Of a stretch of 6,115 nt of DNA, positions 1 to 4,071 are shown one piece after another. The notes below the pieces were generated by a model. The model was not told the DNA's origin, searched no databases, and worked only from the letters and a program-made list of their open reading frames with translations. Source of the DNA: an uncultured Collinsella sp. (GTDB lineage: Bacteria > Actinomycetota > Coriobacteriia > Coriobacteriales > Coriobacteriaceae); NCBI GenBank assembly GCA_902496005.1, contig CABUZI010000098.1:1-6115 (forward strand). Reading direction: 5' to 3'. Within the stretch, counting starts at the first letter, position 1; each line of letters begins with the position of its first letter. The position numbers and the translations under genes were made by a program.

Positions 1-289
1 CATGTGGGTCGAGGCGGGCAAGATCGAACGCATCCCGCTTATCGGCCAGGTGGCTGCCATCTCCATGGGCGTTGTCGACGGCAATACGCTGCTTGACCTC
101 GATTATTCCGAGGACAGCCATGCCGAGGTCGACATGAACCTCGTCGCCACCGAAACCGGTGAGATGATCGAGCTCCAGGGCACCGGCGAGCAGGCGCCCT
201 TCGACCGCAAACGCCTCAACGCCCTGCTCGACCTGGGCGACAAGGGTATCGCCGAGCTCATCGAGCTTCAGCGCCAAGCCATCGCCTAA
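1..289 (+). CDS. rph: RNase PH (tRNA 3'-end phosphorolytic exoribonuclease), C-terminal part
   Basis: This is a partial gene cut by the window edge. The reading frame is open from base 2 and ends at TAA 287-289, giving the last 95 residues of a family that is usually about 240 long. The first ATG in view is an internal Met, not a start. RNase PH trims the 3' ends of tRNA precursors by phosphorolysis and acts as a hexameric ring in the cytoplasm. The fragment carries the family signature LLDLDYSEDSHAEVDMN. Its Asp38 and Asp44 (fragment numbering) have the six-residue spacing of the two metal-binding aspartates of the active site. It is followed by ELQGTGEQAPF and a helical tail ending in LIELQRQ. 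rdgB follows after 141 nt, matching the common rph-rdgB order. Identity is secure; the N-terminal half cannot be judged. Confidence 0.95.
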   Translation, partial: MWVEAGKIERIPLIGQVAAISMGVVDGNTLLDLDYSEDSHAEVDMNLVATETGEMIELQGTGEQAPFDRKRLNALLDLGDKGIAELIELQRQAIA

Positions 290-326
290 CCTGCCAAATA
301 GGGACAGGTTTATTTTGGTAGGTTTT
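290..326 (+). terminator. Hairpin after rph, weak terminator or repeat-derived element
   Basis: CCTGCCAAA (290-298) can pair with TTTGGTAGG (314-322) in a 9-bp stem containing one G-T wobble, with a 15-nt loop. TTTT (323-326) follows. The stem starts at the first base after the rph stop, as expected for an intrinsic terminator. The long loop and short T-run make it weak. The loop contains GGGACAGG, whose CAGG can pair instead with CCTG at 290-293. It could also be a dispersed intergenic repeat rather than a dedicated terminator. Confidence 0.45.
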
Positions 327-339
327 ATCTGCGGAAATG

Positions 340-403
340 CTGCGTTGAAAGGTCTGATTGCCTGAGAGGGGAGAGGCCAAGTGCCCGAACGCCCCTCACG
401 CAG
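340..403 (+). other. Possible structured leader upstream of rdgB
   Basis: Three nested complementary pairs can form in the rph-rdgB spacer. CTGCG (340-344) pairs with CGCAG (399-403), GAGGGG (366-371) with CCCCTC (392-397), and GGC (375-377) with GCC (383-385) around a 5-nt apical loop. The large 5' internal loop (345-365) is unpaired in this model. An alternative pairing of GGTCT (351-355) with AGGCC (374-378) competes with it. It ends 15 nt before the rdgB Shine-Dalgarno. It matches no riboswitch consensus that I know. Chance complementarity in GC-rich DNA is a real alternative. Confidence 0.25.
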
Positions 404-430
404 CTTGCTATAGAGACAAGGAGGCCAGTT

Positions 431-1072
431 ATGGCACTTGAGAAGATCGACATCGACACTCTCGACCCGGCTGCAACTATCGTCGTGGCAACCGGCAACG
501 CCCATAAGCTCACCGAGATTGAGGCCATTTTGGGCAAGGTCATGCCCGAGGTACGCTTTGTGGCGCTCGGTCAGCTGGGCGATTTTGAGGACCCCGAGGA
601 AAACGGCACAACGTTTTTGGAGAACGCGATCATCAAGGCGCAGGCTGCCGTCGAAGAGACGGGGCTCATGGCCATTGCCGACGATTCGGGCTTGGTCGTT
701 GATGCCCTGGACGGCGAGCCGGGCGTGTATAGCGCGCGCTATGCGGGCGTGCATGGCGACGATGCCGCCAACAACGCCAAGCTGCTCGTTAACCTGGAAG
801 GCGTGGCAGACGAGGATCGCACCGCGCGTTTTATAAGCGTCGTTGCGCTCATCGACACGGACGGTTTGGTCACCTATGGTGAGGGCGCCTGCGAGGGCGC
901 TATCGCACACGAGGGCCGCGGCGATCACGGCTTTGGCTACGACCCGCTGTTCCTGCCGGTCGACACGCCGGGCAAGACCATGGCCGAGCTGACGGCGGAC
1001 GAGAAGAACGCCATCAGCCATCGTTTCCACGCGCTCGAGCATCTGTCCGCCAAACTGACGGGCGAGGAGTAG
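431..1072 (+). CDS. rdgB: XTP/dITP pyrophosphatase, RdgB/HAM1 family
   Basis: The enzyme hydrolyses non-canonical purine triphosphates (dITP, ITP, XTP) to the monophosphate plus pyrophosphate, which keeps them out of DNA and RNA. The 213-residue product shows the family motifs in order: nucleotide-binding TGNAHK (21-26), FLENAIIKAQ, the catalytic ADDSGL (83-88, with Asp84/Asp85), PGVYSARYAG, GFGYDP (167-172), and MAELT followed by EKNAISHR near 184-198. The length is normal to slightly long, with about 10 extra N-terminal residues before the first beta strand. The ATG start is supported by a perfect AAGGAGG at 418-424, 6 nt upstream. dtd begins 3 nt after the TAG stop, so the two are almost certainly co-transcribed and may be translationally coupled. 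No convincing promoter is visible just upstream, so readthrough from rph is possible. Confidence 0.96.
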   Translation: MALEKIDIDTLDPAATIVVATGNAHKLTEIEAILGKVMPEVRFVALGQLGDFEDPEENGTTFLENAIIKAQAAVEETGLMAIADDSGLVVDALDGEPGVYSARYAGVHGDDAANNAKLLVNLEGVADEDRTARFISVVALIDTDGLVTYGEGACEGAIAHEGRGDHGFGYDPLFLPVDTPGKTMAELTADEKNAISHRFHALEHLSAKLTGEE

Positions 1073-1075
1073 GCC

Positions 1076-1522
1076 GTGCGCGCGGTGGTGCAGCGCGTAC
1101 TCAACGCCGGCGTGACGGTCGACGGCGAGTGCGTGGGCAAAATTGGGCGCGGCTATCTAGTGCTGCTGGGCGTGGGCCACGGCGACACGCGCGCCGAGGC
1201 TGATAAGCTGTGGGGCAAGCTCCGGGGCTTGCGCATCAACGAGGACGAGAACGGCAAGACCAACTTGGCACTGGCCGATGTCGACGGCGAGGTACTCGTG
1301 GTGTCGCAGTTCACGCTATTTGCCGACTGCCGCCACGGCCGCCGCCCATCGTTTACGGATGCCGGCGCCCCCGATGTCGCCAACGAGCTCTACGAGTACT
1401 TCTTGACGCTTGTGCGCGAGGACGTTGAGCACGTGGCGCACGGCATCTTTGGCGCCGACATGAAGGTCGACCTGGTCAACGACGGCCCATTCACCATCGT
1501 CTTGGACACCGACAACCTTTAG
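1076..1522 (+). CDS. dtd: D-aminoacyl-tRNA deacylase (D-Tyr-tRNA deacylase)
   Basis: Dtd hydrolyses D-amino acids, and mischarged glycine, from tRNAs, protecting translation from wrong stereochemistry; it acts as a cytoplasmic homodimer. The 148-residue product has the usual family length. It begins with the typical MRAVVQRV, followed by the active-site motif SQFTLF (77-82), the basic HGRRPSF segment, FGADM, and NDGPFT (135-140). The Gly-Pro of that last motif is the cross-subunit cis Gly-Pro pair that enforces chirality. The start is GTG at 1076, chosen because it gives the exact family N-terminus and lies 6 nt after GAGGAG (1064-1069) inside the end of rdgB. Only 3 nt separate it from rdgB. 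A perfect palindrome begins at the base after the TAG stop. Pairing RdgB with Dtd groups two quality-control hydrolases in one transcript. Confidence 0.96.
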   Translation: MRAVVQRVLNAGVTVDGECVGKIGRGYLVLLGVGHGDTRAEADKLWGKLRGLRINEDENGKTNLALADVDGEVLVVSQFTLFADCRHGRRPSFTDAGAPDVANELYEYFLTLVREDVEHVAHGIFGADMKVDLVNDGPFTIVLDTDNL

Positions 1523-1550
1523 GTTACGCGGTTTTACCAAACCGCGTAAC
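1523..1550 (+). repeat. Perfect 12-bp palindrome, copy 1 (family shared with the lysS end)
   Basis: GTTACGCGGTTT (1523-1534) and AAACCGCGTAAC (1539-1550) form a perfect 12-bp stem with a 4-nt loop (TACC), starting directly after the dtd stop. There is no T-run after it (AACTGG follows), so it is not a standard intrinsic terminator. The outer 11 bp recur exactly at 6040-6066. It may act as a 3' mRNA stabiliser, a Rho-type or bidirectional stop, or a REP-like dispersed element. Confidence 0.85.
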
Positions 1551-1608
1551 AACTGGTCATGCGAGGTTGTCGTCTGGTACGTATTTGGGACGGGGCTTAT
1601 TTAGCTAC

Positions 1609-1638
1609 TTGCGTATGGCAACAGCAGGGTGCTATAGT
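1609..1638 (+). promoter_or_regulatory. Predicted vegetative promoter for veg-ispE
   Basis: TTGCGT (1609-1614) and TATAGT (1633-1638) are separated by 18 bp. The -10 is preceded by TGC (1630-1632), an extended -10 motif. Transcription would start near 1645, giving a leader of about 60 nt before the veg ATG. The site lies in the only long non-coding gap upstream of veg, after the dtd-end palindrome, where a new transcription unit is expected. Confidence 0.6.
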
Positions 1639-1658
1639 ACTAGAGTTTTGTCTATCTT

Positions 1659-1678
1659 AGGGGTATTATCCCCTTTTT
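1659..1678 (+). terminator. Small GC hairpin plus T-run in the veg leader, possible attenuator
   Basis: AGGGG (1659-1663) pairs with CCCCT (1670-1674) around a 6-nt TATTAT loop, and the T-run TTTTT spans 1674-1678. It lies between the predicted transcription start (about 1645) and the veg start codon. A hairpin there could cause premature termination or pausing. The 5-bp stem is short for efficient termination and no competing antiterminator is obvious. Confidence 0.3.
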
Positions 1679-1692
1679 GAATTGCACCTTCT

Positions 1693-1697
1693 GGAGG
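1693..1697 (+). promoter_or_regulatory. Ribosome binding site that sets the veg start
   Basis: GGAGG ends 8 nt before ATG 1706. This favours ATG over the in-frame TTG at 1682, which lies upstream of this site and has only T-rich sequence before it. Confidence 0.8.
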
Positions 1698-1705
1698 CCC
1701 TGTTC

Positions 1706-2008
1706 ATGGAAGAGATGGAAGTCAATCACGTCGACGACATCCACGAGAAGCTGACCGATATGGTGGGCGATCGCGTCAAGGTTAAGGCCAACATGGGCCG
1801 CACCCGCGTTGTCGAGCGCATGGGCACCATCAAGAGCGTCCACCCCGCCGTCTTCATTGTCGAGGTCGACGAGCGCCGTGGCCGTAAGTCGCGTCAGTCC
1901 TACCAGTATATCGATGTCCTCACCGGTCAGGTCGAGCTGTTCGACCCCGAGAGCGGCGAGCACATCTTTACCCCGCTCGGCAATCAGCTCGAGGAGCATT
2001 ATCGGTGA
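1706..2008 (+). CDS. veg: Veg family protein
   Basis: The 100-residue product belongs to the Veg family. The Bacillus subtilis member is a small, abundant vegetative protein reported to stimulate biofilm formation; its molecular action is not settled. The conserved core runs from about residue 21 to 80. It contains GDRVKVKANMGR, then VVERMGTIKSVHPAVFIVEVD, and RQSYQYIDVLTGQVEL, aligning in order with the Bacillus protein as I recall it. An acidic N-terminus and a GEHIFTPLGNQLEEHYR tail make it slightly longer than the roughly 86-residue Bacillus protein. No signal peptide or membrane segment is present. ATG 1706 is preferred because of GGAGG 8 nt upstream. Its TGA stop overlaps the GTG start of ispE, so the two are co-transcribed and probably translationally coupled. 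Family identity is firm; function is unknown. Confidence 0.88.
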   Translation: MEEMEVNHVDDIHEKLTDMVGDRVKVKANMGRTRVVERMGTIKSVHPAVFIVEVDERRGRKSRQSYQYIDVLTGQVELFDPESGEHIFTPLGNQLEEHYR

Positions 2009-2901
2009 GCGATCGGTCCCTGACTCTTTCCGCGCCGGCAAAGATTAACCTCTACCTGGGGGTTCATACCGAGCGCGATGACCGCGGCTACCACAGGGTC
2101 GATTCCCTGATGGCAGCCGTCGGTCTTTCCGATACCGTGACGGTCACGCCGGCGCAGGCGCTGGCCGTTCAGACGGTTCCGGCATCAGATTTTCCCATGC
2201 AAAAGAATACGGCGTATCGGGCTGCGGTTGCTATGGCCGAGCATTATGGTCGCGAGGCAAACATCTGCGTGACGATTGAGAAGCGTATTCCATTGTGCGC
2301 CGGCTTGGGCGGCCCCTCGACGGATGCGGCCGCGGTCATTGTCGCCTTGGCGGAGCTCTGGGGCATTGATCGCACCGACCCAGCACTCGACGACATCGCG
2401 CGCGGCATTGGTGCTGACGTCCCGTTCTTTTTGCACGCGAGCCCTGCGTTCTACGTAGGTGGGGGAGACGTGCTGGCAACTGAGTACCCAGCGCTGCCCG
2501 CGACGCCCGTCGTGCTGGTTAAGCCGCGCGAGGCGAGCGTTTCGACAATTGAGGCTTATCGACGTTTTGACGAGGCCCCGGTGCCTGCGGACAAGCCCGG
2601 CGCGATGGCTTCTGCCTTGCGTGCTGGTGATGCAGAGACGGCATATGCGCTCATCCATAACAACTTGGGTGTCATTTCCGCACAGATGGAGCCGCAGATT
2701 CAAACGGTTCTCGATTGGCTGCGTAAACAGGACGGCACCGTTGCTGTAGATGTGTGCGGATCGGGTGCCTGCTCGTTTGCCATTTGCGACACCGCCGACA
2801 TGGCCGAAAGGCTTGCCGACGCTGCCCAGCAAAACGGCTGGTGGTCCTGCGCGACGGAGCTCATTCCCAACACGGTTCGCGTCGAAGTGCCAAAGAAGTA
2901 A
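2005..2901 (+). CDS. ispE: 4-diphosphocytidyl-2-C-methyl-D-erythritol kinase
   Basis: IspE is the ATP-dependent GHMP-family kinase that phosphorylates CDP-ME in the methylerythritol phosphate route to isoprenoids. The 298-residue product starts with SAPAKINLYLGV, in which Lys13 and Asn15 match the substrate-binding PAKINL motif. It continues with RGYHRVDSLM, the ATP-binding glycine-rich loop PLCAGLGGPSTDAAA (96-110), catalytic GADVPFF (Asp138), and the C-terminal GSGACSFA loop (252-259). Length is normal. The ATP loop reads GLGGPSTDAA rather than the common GLGGGSSDAA. The GTG start overlaps the veg stop in a GTGA arrangement, with GAGGAG (1991-1996) 8 nt upstream inside veg. Codon choice looks more relaxed than in greA or lysS, suggesting lower expression. 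Transcription could run on into the tRNA gene, as no terminator is seen between them. Confidence 0.95.
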   Translation: MSDRSLTLSAPAKINLYLGVHTERDDRGYHRVDSLMAAVGLSDTVTVTPAQALAVQTVPASDFPMQKNTAYRAAVAMAEHYGREANICVTIEKRIPLCAGLGGPSTDAAAVIVALAELWGIDRTDPALDDIARGIGADVPFFLHASPAFYVGGGDVLATEYPALPATPVVLVKPREASVSTIEAYRRFDEAPVPADKPGAMASALRAGDAETAYALIHNNLGVISAQMEPQIQTVLDWLRKQDGTVAVDVCGSGACSFAICDTADMAERLADAAQQNGWWSCATELIPNTVRVEVPKK

Positions 2902-2936
2902 AAATTTCTCTAGCACACGACGGAAATCTTTGTTAC

Positions 2937-2942
2937 TATAGT
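2937..2942 (+). promoter_or_regulatory. Predicted -10 element of the tRNA-Pro promoter
   Basis: TATAGT lies 8 nt before the mature tRNA 5' end and is identical to the -10 proposed for veg. No good -35 hexamer is found 16-18 bp upstream (CACACG region). Initiation would fall about 1-3 nt before the tRNA. The site is supported mainly by its position. Confidence 0.45.
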
Positions 2943-2950
2943 CGAGCTAA

Positions 2951-3027
2951 CGGGTTGTGGCTCAGTTTGGTAGAGCACTGCGTTCGGGACGCAGGGGTCG
3001 CTGGTTCAAATCCAGTCAACCCGACCA
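2951..3027 (+). tRNA. tRNA-Pro (anticodon CGG)
   Basis: A full cloverleaf of 77 nt can be drawn. The acceptor stem is CGGGTTG (2951-2957) with CAACCCG (3017-3023). The D stem is GCTC/GAGC with a GG-containing loop. The anticodon stem is CTGCG/CGCAG around TTCGGGA, with anticodon CGG at 2985-2987. The variable loop is GGGTC. The T stem is GCTGG/CCAGT with loop TTCAAAT. The discriminator is A and the CCA end is encoded at 3025-3027. The CGG anticodon reads proline codon CCG, which is common in this GC-rich window. All stems pair fully, with one G-T at the base of the T stem. An intrinsic terminator follows 10 nt later. Confidence 0.97.
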
Positions 3028-3037
3028 GAGCATGAGG

Positions 3038-3066
3038 AGGGACCGCTTCTTGCGGTCCCTTTTTTT
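3038..3066 (+). terminator. Strong intrinsic terminator after tRNA-Pro
   Basis: AGGGACCGC (3038-3046) pairs perfectly with GCGGTCCCT (3052-3060) around a 5-nt loop, followed by a T-run to 3066. It ends the tRNA transcript and any ispE readthrough, and separates this unit from tatA. Confidence 0.93.
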
Positions 3067-3074
3067 AGCTATTG

Positions 3075-3103
3075 TTGTGATACCGCGATAGCCGCGGTAT
3101 ACT
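3075..3103 (+). promoter_or_regulatory. Predicted tatA promoter
   Basis: TTGTGA (3075-3080) and TATACT (3098-3103) are separated by the optimal 17 bp. Transcription would start near 3110, about 30 nt before the tatA ATG. It directly follows the tRNA terminator. An inverted repeat fills the spacer and reaches into both hexamers. Confidence 0.7.
3080..3100. promoter_or_regulatory. Inverted repeat within the tatA promoter, candidate operator
   Basis: ATACCGCG (3080-3087) and CGCGGTAT (3093-3100) are perfect 8-bp inverted arms separated by 5 bp. The repeat runs from the last base of the -35 to the third base of the -10. A dimeric regulator bound there would block polymerase. It would be upstream of the RNA start, so it would act as a DNA site rather than an RNA hairpin. 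No regulator gene is in the window. Confidence 0.45.
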
Positions 3104-3129
3104 CATTCGAGCTTGTCTCGCTGTATTGT

Positions 3130-3134
3130 GGAGG
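3130..3134 (+). promoter_or_regulatory. Ribosome binding site that sets the tatA start
   Basis: GGAGG lies 5 nt before ATG 3140. It supports this start over the in-frame TTG at 3113, which would add nine residues unlike any TatA N-terminus. Confidence 0.8.
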
Positions 3135-3139
3135 TCTAC

Positions 3140-3415
3140 ATGTTTGGACTGAGGGCTCCTGAGCTCATCATTATTCTCGTCGTTGTCCTGATTATCTTCG
3201 GGCCCAAGAACCTGCCGAAGCTCGGCAAGTCCCTCGGCTCTACCGTCAAGAATATCCGCGAGGGTATGGAGGGCGACGATAAGGCCGAGACCAAGCAGGC
3301 CGAGGAGGTCGTGGTCGAGCAGTCCGAGGAGGACAAGGAGATCGCTGAGCTCGAGGCTAAGCTCGCTGCTGCCAAGAAGAAGCAGGCAGAGGACAGCGAC
3401 GCGGACGCAGAGTAG
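3140..3415 (+). CDS. tatA: Sec-independent (twin-arginine) translocase subunit TatA
   Basis: TatA oligomerises in the cytoplasmic membrane and forms the transient conduit for folded proteins with twin-arginine signals. The 91-residue product has the classic layout. A short N-terminus with Glu8 leads into one hydrophobic helix (about 9-20), then the FGP hinge (20-22), and an amphipathic helix from about 25 to 42 (LPKLGKSLGSTVKNIREGM). A long, highly charged tail with coiled-coil potential (EIAELEAKLAAAKKKQ) ends in an acidic stretch. TatB is less likely because the hinge and helix follow the TatA/TatE type. The gene has its own promoter and a terminator 26 nt after the stop, so it is probably monocistronic. 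No tatC is present here. The start is fixed by GGAGG and by family alignment. Confidence 0.94.
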   Translation: MFGLRAPELIIILVVVLIIFGPKNLPKLGKSLGSTVKNIREGMEGDDKAETKQAEEVVVEQSEEDKEIAELEAKLAAAKKKQAEDSDADAE

Positions 3416-3440
3416 TCCCATCCCTTTGGGGTGAGCACCT

Positions 3441-3473
3441 GACCGGCTTGCCCGCAGGCTAGCCGGTCTTTTT
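3441..3473 (+). terminator. Intrinsic terminator after tatA
   Basis: GACCGGCT (3441-3448) pairs perfectly with AGCCGGTC (3461-3468). Inside, GCC (3450-3452) pairs with GGC (3457-3459) after one T-T mismatch, leaving a 4-nt loop. TTTTT follows at 3469-3473. It is a convincing end for the tatA transcript. Confidence 0.92.
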
Positions 3474-3507
3474 CGTTTTGTTGACAGTTGATTGTTTGAT
3501 CAGAGTT

Positions 3508-3513
3508 GGGGAG
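3508..3513 (+). promoter_or_regulatory. Ribosome binding site that sets the greA start
   Basis: GGGGAG lies 8 nt before ATG 3522. It rules against the in-frame TTG at 3492, which would add a ten-residue extension not found in GreA. Confidence 0.75.
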
Positions 3514-3521
3514 ATATCCGT

Positions 3522-3992
3522 ATGGACGCAAGCCAGATCGTACTGACCGCTGAGGGCCGCCAGAAGCTCGTCGAGGAGCTCGCTTGGCGTGAGGGCGATT
3601 ACGCCAAGGAGATCGTCGAGGACATCAAGGAAGCCCGCGCGTTCGGCGACCTTTCGGAGAACTCCGAGTACGATGCCGCTAAGGACAAGCAGGCCCAGAA
3701 CGCCGCTCGTATTGCCGAGATCCAGGCCATCCTCGCCAACGCTCAGGTTGCTGCCACCACGGGCGATCTGACCGTCTCCATCGGTTCCACCGTTTCTCTG
3801 ATTGATCCCAACGGTGAGGTCATGGAAGTCACGCTCGTCGGTACCACCGAGACCAACTCGCTCGAGCACAAGATTTCCAACGAGTCTCCGGTCGGTCACG
3901 CCATCATCGGTCACGGCGAGGGCGACTCCGTCGAGGTCGTTACGCCTTCCGGCAAGACTCGCGTCTACACCATCGCCAAGATCGCACGCTAG
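3522..3992 (+). CDS. greA: Transcription elongation factor GreA
   Basis: GreA enters the secondary channel of backtracked RNA polymerase and stimulates cleavage of the extruded 3' RNA, so that elongation resumes. The 156-residue product has the normal length. The N-terminal coiled-coil (about 1-80) carries the tip motif GDLSENSEYDAAK. Its Asp43 and Glu46 match the catalytic acidic pair (Asp41 and Glu44 in E. coli). The FKBP-like C-terminal domain (about 84-156) contains ISNESPVGHAIIGHGEGDSVEV. ATG 3522 follows GGGGAG by 8 nt. It lies between the tatA terminator and lysS. A consensus-like TTGACA sits at 3481-3486, but no matching -10 is seen, so the promoter is unresolved. Strong codon bias suggests high expression. 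lysS lies 79 nt downstream across a terminator-like structure. Confidence 0.96.
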   Translation: MDASQIVLTAEGRQKLVEELAWREGDYAKEIVEDIKEARAFGDLSENSEYDAAKDKQAQNAARIAEIQAILANAQVAATTGDLTVSIGSTVSLIDPNGEVMEVTLVGTTETNSLEHKISNESPVGHAIIGHGEGDSVEVVTPSGKTRVYTIAKIAR

Positions 3993-3996
3993 ACCA

Positions 3997-4053
3997 CGGT
4001 CCCGCGTAAAGGTATGTTTTCGCTCCCTGGGACCGAATCCTGGGGAGCGTTTT
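3997..4053 (+). terminator. Terminator-like hairpin with an interleaved alternative stem between greA and lysS
   Basis: Four 7-nt arms lie in order: A CGGTCCC (3997-4003), B CGCTCCC (4021-4027), C GGGACCG (4029-4035), D GGGAGCG (4043-4049). B pairs perfectly with D, leaving a 15-nt loop, and TTTT (4050-4053) follows, giving an intrinsic-terminator shape. A pairs perfectly with C, which lies in the B-D loop. The two stems therefore compete, or together form a pseudoknot. The structure ends 5 nt before the lysS ribosome binding site. It may be only the greA terminator, or a control point for readthrough into lysS. Confidence 0.65.
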
Positions 4054-4071
4054 AGTTTGAGGAGCTAACTT

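Noticed and set aside
340..403. TPP riboswitch because of CCTGAGAGG
   Set aside because: Only the CTGAGA string is shared. The other conserved TPP elements and spacing are missing, and rdgB is not a thiamine gene.
405..414. TTGCTATAGA as an extended -10 promoter for rdgB
   Set aside because: It would start transcription at about 421, within the Shine-Dalgarno AAGGAGG (418-424), and there is no -35 at the right distance.
1682..1705. TTG start for a longer Veg protein
   Set aside because: The extension has no upstream ribosome binding site, and GGAGG at 1693-1697 points to ATG 1706.
3416..3440. Small CATCCC/GGGGTG hairpin just after the tatA stop
   Set aside because: The stem is short, includes a wobble pair and has a 3-nt loop, with no T-run. 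The much stronger terminator at 3441-3473 explains the 3' end.
3481..3486. TTGACA as the -35 of a greA promoter
   Set aside because: The hexamer is a perfect consensus, but nothing resembling a -10 is found 16-18 bp downstream (GAGTTGGG region), so a promoter cannot be supported.
3993..4071. T-box riboswitch ahead of lysS
   Set aside because: GGTCCCGCG and the following terminator-like hairpin loosely recall the T-box GGNACCGCG and terminator. However, the match is inexact and the spacer is only 79 nt. A stem I with a lysine specifier would have to lie inside the greA coding sequence. No such element was recognised.
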